A DNA stretch of 64,000 bases, from contig JABJAH010000049.1 in assembly GCA_018666155.1 (NCBI GenBank), positions 1 to 64,000 on the forward strand, in the 5' to 3' direction. Shown here piece after piece: positions 35,859-44,572 of the stretch. Under the pieces are notes generated by a model that had not been told where the DNA came from, searched no databases, and saw only the letters and a list, made by a program, of their open reading frames with translations. A program made the translations under genes and the position numbers. The stretch comes from Rhodospirillaceae bacterium (GTDB taxonomy: Bacteria > Pseudomonadota > Alphaproteobacteria > Rhodospirillales > Rhodospirillaceae). How positions within the stretch are numbered: position 1 is the first letter of the stretch; each line of letters opens with the position of its first letter.

Positions 35859-36587
35859 ATGAACTCGGAAACACCACCAAACGCCGAACCAGCGGACACA
35901 GCCCTCGTGCTTTTCTCTGGTGGCCAGGACTCAACCACCTGCCTTGCCTGGGCTCTGGACCGCTACGCCCGGGTTGAGACGGTCGGCTTTGACTATGGCC
36001 AACGCCACCACGTTGAAATGGCCTGCAGAGATGTTGTCCTCACCCACCTGCGGTCTGACTTCCCAGCCTGGGGCGAGCGCCTGGGGCAAGACCACACCAT
36101 TGATCTCGGATACCTCAGCGCCCTCGGCGAGACCGCCATGACCCATGACGTCGCCATCGAAATGGGCGCCGCTGGCCTGCCGACCACCTTTGTCCCCGGG
36201 CGCAATCTCGCATTTCTCAATGCCGCGGGGGCCCTGGCCTACCGCCGCGGGATCACCGTATTGATTGGCGGCATGTGCGAAACCGACTACTCGGGCTACC
36301 CAGACTGCCGCCGTGCCACGATCGATGCCCAAGAGGCAGCTCTTTCGCTCGGCATGGACCGGCCCATTCGCATCGACACACCACTGATGCAGCTGGACAA
36401 GGCCGCCACATGGGCCTTGGCCCGCACGCTCGGTGGCCCCGCCCTCACCGACCTGATCATTGAGCAGACTCACACCTGCTATCGCGGTGACCGCGAGCAT
36501 CGTCACGACTGGGGCTACGGCTGCGCTGATTGCCCTGCCTGTGACCTGCGCTCTTCGGGATATGCACGCTTTTTGGAGGCTGCGTGA
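35859..36587 (+). CDS. queC: 7-cyano-7-deazaguanine synthase QueC
   Basis: A 242-residue ATP-pyrophosphatase-family enzyme that converts 7-carboxy-7-deazaguanine to preQ0. The PP-loop [15 protein letters not shown] is at residues 18-32, and the central [20 protein letters not shown] is characteristic. The zinc-binding cysteines are in THTCYRG and [11 protein letters not shown] near the C-terminus. The stop codon overlaps the GTG start of queE, so the two are coupled. The 188-bp gap to divergent queD shows no preQ1-type riboswitch that I can recognise. Confidence 0.94.
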   Translation: MNSETPPNAEPADTALVLFSGGQDSTTCLAWALDRYARVETVGFDYGQRHHVEMACRDVVLTHLRSDFPAWGERLGQDHTIDLGYLSALGETAMTHDVAIEMGAAGLPTTFVPGRNLAFLNAAGALAYRRGITVLIGGMCETDYSGYPDCRRATIDAQEAALSLGMDRPIRIDTPLMQLDKAATWALARTLGGPALTDLIIEQTHTCYRGDREHRHDWGYGCADCPACDLRSSGYARFLEAA

Positions 36588-37219
36588 CCTACGCTGTCAA
36601 AGAGATTCACTACACCCTGCAAGGCGAAGGCGCACAAACCGGACGTGCCGCCGTGTTCTGCCGGTTTACCGGCTGTAACTTGTGGTCGGGTCGCGAAGAA
36701 GACCGAGCGACAGCGCAATGCCGGTTCTGCGATACGGACTTTGTCGGTACTGACGGCGAAGGCGGCGGCACGTTCGCTTCCTCTGGCGCGCTGGCTATAA
36801 AAATAGCCAGCTATTGGCCTGAGGGTGGCCGCGGCAAACCCTATGTCGTGTTCACCGGCGGTGAGCCCCTGCTGCAGTTGGATGAAGACCTGATCACCGC
36901 CCTCCACGGCCAACGCTTTGACGTCGCCATTGAAACCAATGGCACCCTACCTGTGCCGCCCGGTGTGGATTGGGTTTGCGTCAGCCCGAAGGCCGGGGTC
37001 GAGCAGATCCAGTGCTCCGGGAATGAACTCAAGATCGTCCATCCCCAGGACGGATTTGATCCACGCGATCTGGAAGATCAGAACTTCACCCACCGCTTCG
37101 TGCAGCCGATGGACGGACCAGCGTACCAGGACAATCTTAAAACCTGCGTGACCTTCTGTCGGGACAATCCGGCTTGGCGCCTCAGCCTGCAGACCCACAA
37201 AGTGCTGGGTATCCCCTAG
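36584..37219 (+). CDS. queE: 7-carboxy-7-deazaguanine synthase QueE
   Basis: A 211-residue radical SAM enzyme that performs the ring contraction of 6-carboxytetrahydropterin. The iron-sulfur cysteines follow the CX14CX2C variant (Cys31, then QCRFCDTDF) known for one QueE type, in place of CX3CX2[21 protein letters not shown] at the N-terminus and [13 protein letters not shown] are also typical. It starts with GTG overlapping the queC stop (GTGA). It ends 6 bp from the convergent double-cupin gene. Confidence 0.94.
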   Translation: MTYAVKEIHYTLQGEGAQTGRAAVFCRFTGCNLWSGREEDRATAQCRFCDTDFVGTDGEGGGTFASSGALAIKIASYWPEGGRGKPYVVFTGGEPLLQLDEDLITALHGQRFDVAIETNGTLPVPPGVDWVCVSPKAGVEQIQCSGNELKIVHPQDGFDPRDLEDQNFTHRFVQPMDGPAYQDNLKTCVTFCRDNPAWRLSLQTHKVLGIP

Positions 37220-37225
37220 CGCCGT

Positions 37226-38089
37226 TCACCACGGATCGATAAACGAATATGGCGCGCCGAAGGCTTTGAGGTGGTCCGGCAGCGCTGGGTTGTGTTTCGG
37301 CGTGAATGAAAACGGAGACTCTTCCTCGAGAAATTTGTTCTTCAATGGGCCACCATAAATGCGAATGAACAAATTGTAGCCGATCTCACTGCCCGCTGGG
37401 CCGTGCATCTCATTTTCACGCCACCAGGCGTAGCCCCCTGCTCCCATTCGACCGACATCACCAAAAACGTATTCGCCGGACAGGACGAACACCTCCTCAA
37501 TCATCGGATGGCCGAACTTGCCCTTCATAATAGGCGGCGGCGCGTGATGGGGCAGCGCCGCGTACAAGAATGTCTGTTCCTGGGTCTCAGGATCAACCCG
37601 AAGTTTCTTGGTGAAAATCGTCGGCGATAGGGGCTTTCCGGTCACCGACCCCTCGTCGCCAGTCTGCCACTCCATCTCATACGCATTGAGTTTCTTGATC
37701 AGCTTATCTTCGCGGAAATGACCCTCGGGCGGCGTCCCCAGGATCGGTTGATGAAAGCCATCGAACAAAGCCAGCAGCACGCAGCCTTGTTCTGATGTTG
37801 TGCTATTTCTCACATAGCCCGACGGCCAAAAGGCGTAGCAGTCCTTGGTGTACTGCTCACCGTTGACCTCTAACGCCCCGTCGAGGACGAAAATCTCGAC
37901 ATCACAGCGAAAATGCACGGGTCCTGGCCGGGAGAACCCAGGCTCAATTTTGAGGATCGCGGTAAAGGCACCGGTCTCGCTATCTTGGCTCAGTACTTTG
38001 CTTTGACCAGAAACATCGGGATTGCCCGGCGCACCATCACTCCACGGAAGCTCTTGGGCTTGAACAAAACAAGTGTGCGGGCGCGCCAT
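37226..38089 (-). CDS. Double-cupin protein A (DUF4437-like)
   Basis: A 287-residue protein from the ATG at 38089 (aggatcga upstream). It has two cupin-like modules: the first at about residues 45-130 with VHFRCDVEIFVLDGALEVNG, the second at about 185-260 with HPMIEEVFVLSGEYVFGDVG and GAGGYAWWRENEMHGPAGSE. The N-terminal signature ARPHTCFVQAQELPW is shared with two paralogues at 38491 and 39500. Cupins bind metals and act as oxidases, isomerases or binding proteins; no function is known to me for this group. It is last in a three-gene minus-strand operon behind an NTF2-fold gene. Confidence 0.8.
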   Translation of the reverse strand: MARPHTCFVQAQELPWSDGAPGNPDVSGQSKVLSQDSETGAFTAILKIEPGFSRPGPVHFRCDVEIFVLDGALEVNGEQYTKDCYAFWPSGYVRNSTTSEQGCVLLALFDGFHQPILGTPPEGHFREDKLIKKLNAYEMEWQTGDEGSVTGKPLSPTIFTKKLRVDPETQEQTFLYAALPHHAPPPIMKGKFGHPMIEEVFVLSGEYVFGDVGRMGAGGYAWWRENEMHGPAGSEIGYNLFIRIYGGPLKNKFLEEESPFSFTPKHNPALPDHLKAFGAPYSFIDPW

Positions 38090-38101
38090 CAATCGATCCT
38101 A

Positions 38102-38479
38102 TCAATCCTCGTCCGGGCGAAACTCAGACATGTCGCTCCAAACTCGCATATCAACAATTTTTCCATGGGCTACTTCAAACCGGTCGATATAACGCACGCC
38201 TTCAAAAGTCGTATCGTCGTTCCATGTCCCGGCCATCGATCCCATGGCATAAACGATGGTGCAGTCATCTCCTGGAATCGCGTCATAGCGATCGGTGGTT
38301 TTCTTGGCGCCTTTGTGGCGGCCTTTAGAGAACGCGGCGAATTCGGTCGGCGACGTGAAAACGTGGCCACCACTCACCATCATGCGGAACCCTGGGCCTA
38401 GTAAAACATCAACCGCTTCCATGTCTCTCCGACCCAATGCGTCGAGAAAGGTTTTTACGGTTGCAACAGCATCCGACAT
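38102..38479 (-). CDS. NTF2-fold (SnoaL-like) protein
   Basis: A 125-residue NTF2-superfamily protein; the ATG at 38479 follows aaggaac. Features are VATVKTFLDALGRRDMEAVD, LLGPGFRMMVSGGHVFTSPT and VRYIDRFEVAHGKIVDMRVW. It resembles the NTF2-fold protein at 23763 in length and in the RYIDRF and Val-Trp segments, so these look like paralogues used in two gene clusters. It lies between two double-cupin genes with gaps of about 11 bp on each side, which suggests that it acts with them, possibly as a small-molecule isomerase or binding protein. Confidence 0.78.
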   Translation of the reverse strand: MSDAVATVKTFLDALGRRDMEAVDVLLGPGFRMMVSGGHVFTSPTEFAAFSKGRHKGAKKTTDRYDAIPGDDCTIVYAMGSMAGTWNDDTTFEGVRYIDRFEVAHGKIVDMRVWSDMSEFRPDED

Positions 38480-38490
38480 CAAGAGTTCCT

Positions 38491-39339
38491 TTAATACAAA
38501 GTGCGACGAACCGGCGGCTTAGCATAGGGCTTCAGCGTATCGGACTCGACGACGGGCTTATAGGGTGCATCGTAATCAACAGCGATCCCCTCTTCGCCAA
38601 ATTTATTGGCCAATTTGCCGCCGACAGTGCGGATAAACATCATGAAGCCGGTATGAGACCCATAGGGCCCATGAAAGTTTTCCGGTTCCCACCACGCGTA
38701 TGAACCAGGACACATCACCCCAACGTCATTGATGGCGTACTCACCGGATAGAACAAACATTTCTTGAACCGTCGGATGGGTCCACTGCTTCTCCATGAAA
38801 CGAAACGGCAACGCGGCGTACAGAATGCTGATCTCACCGGTATACGGATCTTCGCGCAGAGGCCGCACGCCCGTGCCCATCAAATATCGAGTGTAGGGAT
38901 TCTCGGTCCATCCCTCTAAGCCATCAGGCGCCACATCGATTTGTTCAACCAACAGCTTGTTATCAAACAGGCCGTCGGGGGCGAAGCCATCCGCTTCATT
39001 GGGCGTGGCTGAGAGCATGGTTAACACCACCGCACCCTCTGGCGCCGAAACTGACTGACGCGCATAACCCGCCGGGAGATTGGCGTAGGCATAAGGACCG
39101 TATTCAACACTGTTCACAGCAAGCATGCCGTCGAGGACGAGAAACTCTTCGTGACAGTTAAGGTATCTGTTGCCGTTGCGCTCCCAGCCCGCGGGATACC
39201 GCACGATGGTTGAGCAAGCACCGGTCTCCTCGTCTACACTCAGCACTTTGACGTCCAGGTCGTCCCAACCGCCGCCAGGGAAGCCCTTGGACCAGGGCAA
39301 GTCCTGCGCCTGGATAAACATGCAGTGCGGTCGCGGCAT
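38491..39339 (-). CDS. Double-cupin protein B (DUF4437-like)
   Basis: A 282-residue paralogue of the proteins at 37226 and 39500. The ATG at 39339 is chosen because gagggga lies 6-12 bp upstream. It opens with PRPHCMFIQAQDLPW and DDLDVKVLSVDEETGA. Cupin module 1 includes YLNCHEEFLVLDGMLAVNS, and module 2 HPTVQEMFVLSGEYAINDVG and GSYAWWEPENFHGPYGSHTG. It is first gene of the minus-strand operon and diverges from the third copy across 160 bp. Confidence 0.82.
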   Translation of the reverse strand: MPRPHCMFIQAQDLPWSKGFPGGGWDDLDVKVLSVDEETGACSTIVRYPAGWERNGNRYLNCHEEFLVLDGMLAVNSVEYGPYAYANLPAGYARQSVSAPEGAVVLTMLSATPNEADGFAPDGLFDNKLLVEQIDVAPDGLEGWTENPYTRYLMGTGVRPLREDPYTGEISILYAALPFRFMEKQWTHPTVQEMFVLSGEYAINDVGVMCPGSYAWWEPENFHGPYGSHTGFMMFIRTVGGKLANKFGEEGIAVDYDAPYKPVVESDTLKPYAKPPVRRTLY

Positions 39340-39499
39340 GGCGATTCCCCTCATTGCGAGAATTTCAGTCTACCCAAGGTAAAGTCTAAAAAATACCATT
39401 CTATCCCGCAGCCTCTGGCCAGTGCTGAGGCGTTGCGCCGAGCTGCGACCTCCGCCATGATCCCTGCCATAAACACAATGCATTCGGGGGACCTCAGCG

Positions 39500-40345
39500 A
39501 TGGCGCGGCCACATATTCTCTTCATTCAGGCTCAAGATATCTCATGGCAAAAAGGCCTCTATGGCCCTGGCCGCGACGATATCGAGATGAAAATTCTGTC
39601 GATTGATGAAGCGGGCACGGACTCGACCACTATCATCCGCTACCCGAAAGGATGGAGCCGCACGGAACCGGAATTCGTCACCGCCCACGAAGAGTTCCTG
39701 GTGCTCGCCGGATCAATAACCATCAATGGCCAAACCTACAACACGCACCAGTATGGTTTCCTGCCCGCGGGCTACACCCGCCAACAAGCATCATCGGAAC
39801 AAGGCGCCGTACTGCTCACCACCTTCGCCGATCGGCCCGAAGTTAAATCCGGTGCTGGTCCCGACTACGACAAGAAATTGCTGGTCCCCTTTGTTGATCC
39901 ATTGACCATGGAGTGGGACGAAGGGCTGACCGATCCCAAGTTCGCTGGCGGCACATCCATCAAACCGCTGCGCAACGATCCCTACACCAAAGAAAGTTCG
40001 TTCCTCTATTGCACCCGCCCCCATCGCGTCCCGGCGGGCATGAAGAAACCGCAGTGGACCCATCCGATGATCGAAGAGGTTTTCTGCATCGACGGTGAAT
40101 ATGTCTGGGGCGACTGTGGCCGCATGGGCCCGGGCGGCTATGCCTGGTGGCTCGAAGGCGAATATCACGGACCGGCCGGAACGGAAGTCGGCTATCACCT
40201 CTGGGTGCGCACGGTGAATGGACCGCTGGCAAACGACATCGGCGAAGAATACATGCCCTTCACCTGGGACCCCGAGTTCAACCCATCCCTGCCCGATGAT
40301 CTCAAAAAGATCGCTAAACCCTACGTACGCCCACCGAACTACTAG
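39500..40345 (+). CDS. Double-cupin protein C (DUF4437-like)
   Basis: A 281-residue third paralogue, transcribed away from the other two; the start follows gggggacc. It opens with ARPHILFIQAQDISW. Module 1 contains FVTAHEEFLVLAGSITINGQ, and module 2 HPMIEEVFCIDGEYVWGDCG and GPGGYAWWLEGEYHGPAGTE. An Ala-Trp-Trp plus His-Gly-Pro signature is common to all three copies and may line the active cavity. It is followed by an NTF2-fold gene, a flavin reductase fusion and a hydrolase on the same strand. Confidence 0.82.
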   Translation: MARPHILFIQAQDISWQKGLYGPGRDDIEMKILSIDEAGTDSTTIIRYPKGWSRTEPEFVTAHEEFLVLAGSITINGQTYNTHQYGFLPAGYTRQQASSEQGAVLLTTFADRPEVKSGAGPDYDKKLLVPFVDPLTMEWDEGLTDPKFAGGTSIKPLRNDPYTKESSFLYCTRPHRVPAGMKKPQWTHPMIEEVFCIDGEYVWGDCGRMGPGGYAWWLEGEYHGPAGTEVGYHLWVRTVNGPLANDIGEEYMPFTWDPEFNPSLPDDLKKIAKPYVRPPNY

Positions 40346-40358
40346 GCCAGCACTTTAG

Positions 40359-40799
40359 ATGACCGTCGTCAGAGACTTTATCGATCTCACCCCTGGGTCA
40401 GAGGAAGAGGCTGCTTTCAAAGTTATCGAAAGCGTTTACGAGGCCTATCGCACCTTTCAGCCTGAGAAGATTGAAGAGGTGCAGCTGGCTAATTATTCCG
40501 TATGGGACGGCATGCTACCTCAGTTGTTCAAGTCCCTCGCGGAGGTTAAGGCCTTCCATAAGAAAGATCAGGAGAACACCAAGGCCAGGGGGACATTCTC
40601 CTTCACACTTAATCCTTTAAGGATCGACATCCTCGGCGACATGGTTATCGTCCTGTGCCACATGGAAGCGGCGTGGGCGCCGCCCAATGCCCTATCCGCC
40701 AACATGCGGATAACCGACGTGATGCGTAAGGTAAATGGACGCTGGATGATGTTTCATCATCACGAGAGTTTTGAGCCGGACGGCTATAGACATATCTAA
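40359..40799 (+). CDS. NTF2-fold (SnoaL/ketosteroid isomerase-like) protein
   Basis: A 146-residue single-domain protein of the NTF2 superfamily. It has a helical start (AAFKVIESVYEAYRTFQPEK), a mid segment YSVWDGMLPQLFKSLAEVKA, and the closing strands MRKVNGRWMMFHHHESFEP, which end in the typical Trp-x-x-x-His pattern of this fold. It belongs to a different subgroup from the two proteins at 23763 and 38102. The gap to the double-cupin gene is 13 bp and to the flavin reductase gene 20 bp, so co-transcription is likely. No catalytic assignment is possible. Confidence 0.77.
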   Translation: MTVVRDFIDLTPGSEEEAAFKVIESVYEAYRTFQPEKIEEVQLANYSVWDGMLPQLFKSLAEVKAFHKKDQENTKARGTFSFTLNPLRIDILGDMVIVLCHMEAAWAPPNALSANMRITDVMRKVNGRWMMFHHHESFEPDGYRHI

Positions 40800-40819
40800 T
40801 TAGGTTTTAGGGGTCGAGC

Positions 40820-41647
40820 ATGCACAAAGATGTAAAAATTAAGCCGTTTTGGTATTCAGACGTCTTCGTTTTTCCGAAGCTGATTACCATTGTCACCACG
40901 CTTGATACGCAGGGTCGCGTGAACGCCGCCCCCTACTCCCACATCATGCAATACGACGTCATGCATAAAACACCGCGCATCTATCTCGGCTTTCGCAATA
41001 CGTCGCACACGTTCCAAAACATATGCGACACAGGTGAGTTTGTTATCAACTGTCCATCGGCCAGCCACTTAAAAGATATGATGGAGACGGCCCGCTTCCA
41101 TCCGGAAGGCGTCAACGAGCTGGACCACACGTCGTTCACACAAATTCCGTCCAAACGCGTGAAACCGCCGAGCATCGCTGAATGCAAACAGATCATGGAA
41201 TGTACGGTCGATAAGGTTGTTAATCTTGACGCATCTCAAGGTCATGTGATCGCCAATATCGAGTCCCTCATGGTCGAGGAAGAGCTTGTCGACATGGGCC
41301 GTGAAGATCGCCTGCGTGCGTTGGATCTGCCTATTGGACTCGGCGATGAACGTCGGGCCGACTACTTCTACTGCCACAGCGACAACATCGAAATGTACAC
41401 CCTCGAAGACATCGCCGAGTCTGAAGATGAGGTCGTTGCCTTGGTCACGGGCATGGACTGGGATGAAGGCGCCATGAAAGCGCTACGCCGGGTGCCAGCG
41501 GGTGTGCGTCGTACGGTTATCCGCGCCACCGAGGCGGCCGCGAAAGAAAAAGGCGCGACCGAAATAAGCATCGAACTTTACGGTCAAATTTCCAAAGAAG
41601 CTGGGATGGATGACGCCGTGCTGGACCGTTTTAAGAGCGGCGGCTAG
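40820..41647 (+). CDS. Flavin reductase-like domain fused to PCP_red domain
   Basis: A 275-residue two-domain protein with a tagggg ribosome-binding site. Residues 1-200 form an FMN-binding flavin reductase-like split barrel (TIVTTLDTQGRVNAAPYSHI and FVINCPSASHLKDMM). Residues 212-265 match the PCP_red domain (MDWDEGAMKALRRVPAGVRR and then EKGATEISIELYG), a small module found at the C-terminus of the light-independent protochlorophyllide reductase subunit BchB and as a separate domain elsewhere. No photosynthesis genes are present in the window. The combination suggests electron delivery to a partner enzyme, perhaps of the adjacent cupin and NTF2 cluster. Confidence 0.82.
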   Translation: MHKDVKIKPFWYSDVFVFPKLITIVTTLDTQGRVNAAPYSHIMQYDVMHKTPRIYLGFRNTSHTFQNICDTGEFVINCPSASHLKDMMETARFHPEGVNELDHTSFTQIPSKRVKPPSIAECKQIMECTVDKVVNLDASQGHVIANIESLMVEEELVDMGREDRLRALDLPIGLGDERRADYFYCHSDNIEMYTLEDIAESEDEVVALVTGMDWDEGAMKALRRVPAGVRRTVIRATEAAAKEKGATEISIELYGQISKEAGMDDAVLDRFKSGG

Positions 41648-41683
41648 TCGCAACCCCATCCTGTATTCAAAAGAGGTGAAGCT

Positions 41684-42589
41684 GTGAAGCATTTCAGATT
41701 CGTGTTCGGCGTTCTACTGGCTGGGCTCATTAACAACGGAGCAGCGCTGAGTATGGAACTCACGTTTACGACTGTGACAGGCGGTGGCGGCGTGCCCCTG
41801 TCCGTTGGGCACGGTGGCAATCCAGATGGCCCTGACATCCTCTTTATTCACGGTTTCTCTCAGAGCTATCTCAGCTGGGCCGAGCAGATTGACTCAGAGC
41901 TGGGCGATGATTTTTCGATCACCGTTTTTGACCTGCGCGGTCACGGCGCGTCGGGCAAACCGTCAGACGTGGACAGCTATCGGTCCACCCAGTTGTGGGG
42001 CGACGATATTGCCGCGATCATTGAGCAGCAAAAACTGGATAAGCCCGTTCTCGTTGGATGGTCTTGGGCCGGTTTCGTCATCATGAATTATATCCGCCAC
42101 CACGGTGTCGAAGATATTTCGGGACTCAACTTGGTCGGTGCCAACACAGCGCTTCAAGGAGCCGTCCCGCCGCCGCCACCTAAACCGGGCCAGAACGTCG
42201 AGTGGTTTGGCCAAATGATGTCACCAGACATCGGGGTGAACTTAAAAGGCGTCACCGCGTTTATTGATCTCGTGACAGTCGAACCCTTGGCCGCGGATGT
42301 GCGGGAAACCAACATCATGTTCAATATGATGACCCCGCATTATGTGCGCAGCGCGATGATGGGATACCCGTCCGACAACAGCGACTTGGCGGACAAAACC
42401 ACTGTCCCGGTGTTGATCAGCCACGGTACGGAAGACCTCATCGTCAACTATAAAGGCGGGGTGGCCATCACCACTGTGCTCTCTGATGCTAGCGTGTCGA
42501 CATACGAAAATATTGGGCATGCGCCGTTCATGGAAGACCCGGACCGCTTTAATAGTGAGCTGGCCGCGTTTGTTAAACGGGTTCAGTAG
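41684..42589 (+). CDS. Exported alpha/beta fold hydrolase
   Basis: A 301-residue hydrolase starting at GTG after a strong aagaggtgaa. The N-terminus (MKHFRFVFGVLLAGLINNGA) is a signal peptide. The catalytic triad is visible: nucleophile Ser in VLVGWSWAGFVIM (about residue 130), Asp in ISHGTEDLIV (about 250), and His in NIGHAPFMEDP (about 282). LFIHGFSQSYLSW carries the oxyanion region. It is probably an esterase or related hydrolase in the periplasm. It may close the divergent cluster, lying 36 bp after the flavin reductase fusion. Confidence 0.87.
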   Translation: MKHFRFVFGVLLAGLINNGAALSMELTFTTVTGGGGVPLSVGHGGNPDGPDILFIHGFSQSYLSWAEQIDSELGDDFSITVFDLRGHGASGKPSDVDSYRSTQLWGDDIAAIIEQQKLDKPVLVGWSWAGFVIMNYIRHHGVEDISGLNLVGANTALQGAVPPPPPKPGQNVEWFGQMMSPDIGVNLKGVTAFIDLVTVEPLAADVRETNIMFNMMTPHYVRSAMMGYPSDNSDLADKTTVPVLISHGTEDLIVNYKGGVAITTVLSDASVSTYENIGHAPFMEDPDRFNSELAAFVKRVQ

Positions 42590-42702
42590 CGCGGCGCCTC
42601 AACGCAGAAACTCCCACGCTGATTGATATGGGTCACAGCCCAACCCCCTAAACGGCTCTAAAGTGCGAGCTCCTGTTTTGGTATCTGAATAAAGGGGACA
42701 GC

Positions 42703-43953
42703 GTGGACGTTTTACTTGAATTGGTCGTCATCTGGGTTGGCGTCTACATCGCGGTGGTTGCCGCCGCAAAAACCCGTCTCACGCCTGTTCTTTATTATCT
42801 CGCCATCGGTTGCCTGTTCGTCAATCTAGGGGTTCTTCCCGAGAAAAGTGACGACTTCGTCCGCGGTCTGGCCGAGCTCGGCATCATCCTCATCATGTTT
42901 GCCCTTGGATTCGAAGAAAAAACCAACCACTTCGTCCAAAGTATTAAAAAGAGCTGGGGTATCGCGTTTTTCGGCGCGGTCGCTCCGTTTACGACCGCCT
43001 ATGTGATCGCAGACTACTTCTGGGGGGACAGCAATATTGCCCTGATGTGCGGCCTGACAATGACCGCGACCGCCGTGTCCCTCACCATGGTGTCCTTAAA
43101 GAGTGAAGGGCTAAGTCGATCCCCGGCGGCGACCCGCATCATGACCTCCGCCGTTCTAGACGACATCGCGTCCTTGGCCTTGGTTGCCATTCTTGTTCCC
43201 ATTGCGGCGGGCGGAGCTGAGCCTAGCGCTATCGATATTCTGGCAACCGGCCTCAAAGCAGCGGGCTTTTTCGTCCTCATCACGTTTATCGGCGGATGGA
43301 TACTCCCCGCTCATCCCAAAGGCTGGTTTGGCCGCATCCCCGTGATCGGGCGGCTCGGCATTCAGAATCTATTTGCCTTTGGGCGCGGCGAATATGCCTT
43401 TCTCGCCATCCTTCTTCTAGCCGTCGGCGTTGGCTTGTTGGCACATGAGTTTGGTTTTCACCCGGCGATCGGCGCCTATATGGCCGGCCTCATTCTCAAG
43501 GAAGAGTATTTTCACGCCGAGCGGACGGACACATCCTACAAAGAGATCAAAGGCACCTTGGACATGGTCGCGTTCACAGCCTTTGGTCCTATCTTTTTCG
43601 TCAACCTCGGTACCAATTTAGTATTCGAATGGGACGTTTTTGTATCGGTGATCCCGCAGACAGTGACTCTAACTCTTGCGATTTTCATATCGCAGATCGT
43701 GTCCGCCGCCCTCGCCGCGCGCTACACCAGTGCGATGGATTGGCCCAACAGCCTGATGATCGGCTTTGGCATGCTCGGGCGGGCAGAATTGGCTTTCGTA
43801 GTGATGGACATCGCCTACGTCCAAAATTCAATTCTTTCAACAGAAGCCTTCTACACACTGATGCTGACGGCGTTCTGGCTGAATGTGGCGGTGCCCATAA
43901 CCATCTCTCTGTGGAAGCCCTACTGTAAAACTGAAGATGCGGGATCGGGGTAG
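42703..43953 (+). CDS. Cation:proton antiporter, CPA2 (KefB-like)
   Basis: A 416-residue integral membrane protein with twelve or so segments and the CPA2 antiporter core. VLDDIASLALVAILVPIAAG carries the conserved Asp pair, and EFGFHPAIGAYMAGLILKEE is also typical. The start is GTG preceded by aaagggg. There is no C-terminal RCK/TrkA domain, so it is not a glutathione-gated Kef channel in the classical sense. It would exchange K+ or Na+ for protons. It stands alone between the hydrolase and the cytochrome c gene. Confidence 0.87.
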   Translation: MDVLLELVVIWVGVYIAVVAAAKTRLTPVLYYLAIGCLFVNLGVLPEKSDDFVRGLAELGIILIMFALGFEEKTNHFVQSIKKSWGIAFFGAVAPFTTAYVIADYFWGDSNIALMCGLTMTATAVSLTMVSLKSEGLSRSPAATRIMTSAVLDDIASLALVAILVPIAAGGAEPSAIDILATGLKAAGFFVLITFIGGWILPAHPKGWFGRIPVIGRLGIQNLFAFGRGEYAFLAILLLAVGVGLLAHEFGFHPAIGAYMAGLILKEEYFHAERTDTSYKEIKGTLDMVAFTAFGPIFFVNLGTNLVFEWDVFVSVIPQTVTLTLAIFISQIVSAALAARYTSAMDWPNSLMIGFGMLGRAELAFVVMDIAYVQNSILSTEAFYTLMLTAFWLNVAVPITISLWKPYCKTEDAGSG

Positions 43954-43973
43954 AATCGGTGTCCGATAACCCT

Positions 43974-44078
43974 TTGATCTAAAAGAGTTTTTTAATGCAT
44001 GGGCTCGTTTGTTTTAGGGTCTAAGCCATTGATCTAAAACGTTTATATTCCGAAAAAAACGAGCTGCATGGGCTCGTT
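43974..44078. repeat. Duplicated intergenic motifs with a hairpin
   Basis: Between the antiporter and the cytochrome c gene two motifs occur twice in the same order: TTGATCTAAAA (43974-43984 and 44029-44039) and TGCATGGGCTCGTT (43996-44009 and 44065-44078). The distances differ (55 and 69 bp), so this is an imperfect tandem duplication. The second copy carries an extra AACGAGC arm, making a hairpin. No coding frame of note spans it. Confidence 0.7.
44053..44078 (-). terminator. Second hairpin terminator downstream of cytochrome c gene
   Basis: On the minus strand AACGAGC (44078-44072) pairs with GCTCGTT (44064-44058) around a 7-nt loop and runs into a U-tract (44059-44053). It lies about 35 bp beyond a stronger terminator of the same gene, so it could act as a backup. 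Confidence 0.5.
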
Positions 44079-44112
44079 CCTCGCTATCGCGGAAAAATGT
44101 CTAAAATTTGGA

Positions 44113-44141
44113 CAAAAAAACGGGGCCATCAGAGGCCCCGT
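44113..44141 (-). terminator. Rho-independent terminator of the cytochrome c gene
   Basis: On the minus strand ACGGGGCC (44141-44134) pairs perfectly with GGCCCCGT (44127-44120) around a 6-nt loop and is followed by a run of seven U residues counted from the stem base (44120-44114). This GC-rich hairpin, 26 bp past the stop codon, is the clearest intrinsic terminator in the window. Confidence 0.88.
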
Positions 44142-44167
44142 CTCTCAATTCCGTCAATTCAGATCAT

Positions 44168-44572
44168 TTACTCGACAGAGGTCTCGGCCTGCAGATACGT
44201 AATGAGCGCTTTTCTGTCGCTTTCTTTACGAACGCCCGCAAAGGCCATCTTGTTTCCTGGCAAGAAGTCTTTTGGCTTCACCAGCCATTCTTCAAGAGTT
44301 TCTGCGGACCACACGATGCCGGACTCTTTAACGACGTCTGAATACCGGAAGCCCTCTTTCGACCCAGCATTACTGCCAAACATGCCATTCAGGTTGGGGC
44401 CGACCTTATTCCGCCCGTCTTCTTCCAGGGTGTGACAAGACCGGCACAACACAAACACGCGCTTGCCGCGTTTCATCAGTTGTTCTTCTGTCATATCCTG
44501 CGCAGTGGCAGGCATAGCGCCGCCCGCGGCTAGTGCAACGACAGCAAATGCTAAAGCAAAGAAGCGCGTCAT
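44168..44572 (-). CDS. Cytochrome c2-like class I cytochrome c
   Basis: A periplasmic cytochrome c of about 134 residues; the ATG at 44572, preceded by gagaggg, gives a clean signal peptide (MTRFFALAFAVVALAAGGA, cleaved after ATAQ). The heme motif is CRSCH, the loop KVGPNLNGMFGSNAGS is typical of mitochondrial-type cytochromes, and the distal Met ligand lies in GNKMAFAG. It carries electrons between membrane complexes or from periplasmic oxidoreductases. Two consecutive terminators lie downstream. The 293 bp upstream to the RND adaptor contain no gene I can support. Confidence 0.92.
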   Translation of the reverse strand: MTRFFALAFAVVALAAGGAMPATAQDMTEEQLMKRGKRVFVLCRSCHTLEEDGRNKVGPNLNGMFGSNAGSKEGFRYSDVVKESGIVWSAETLEEWLVKPKDFLPGNKMAFAGVRKESDRKALITYLQAETSVE

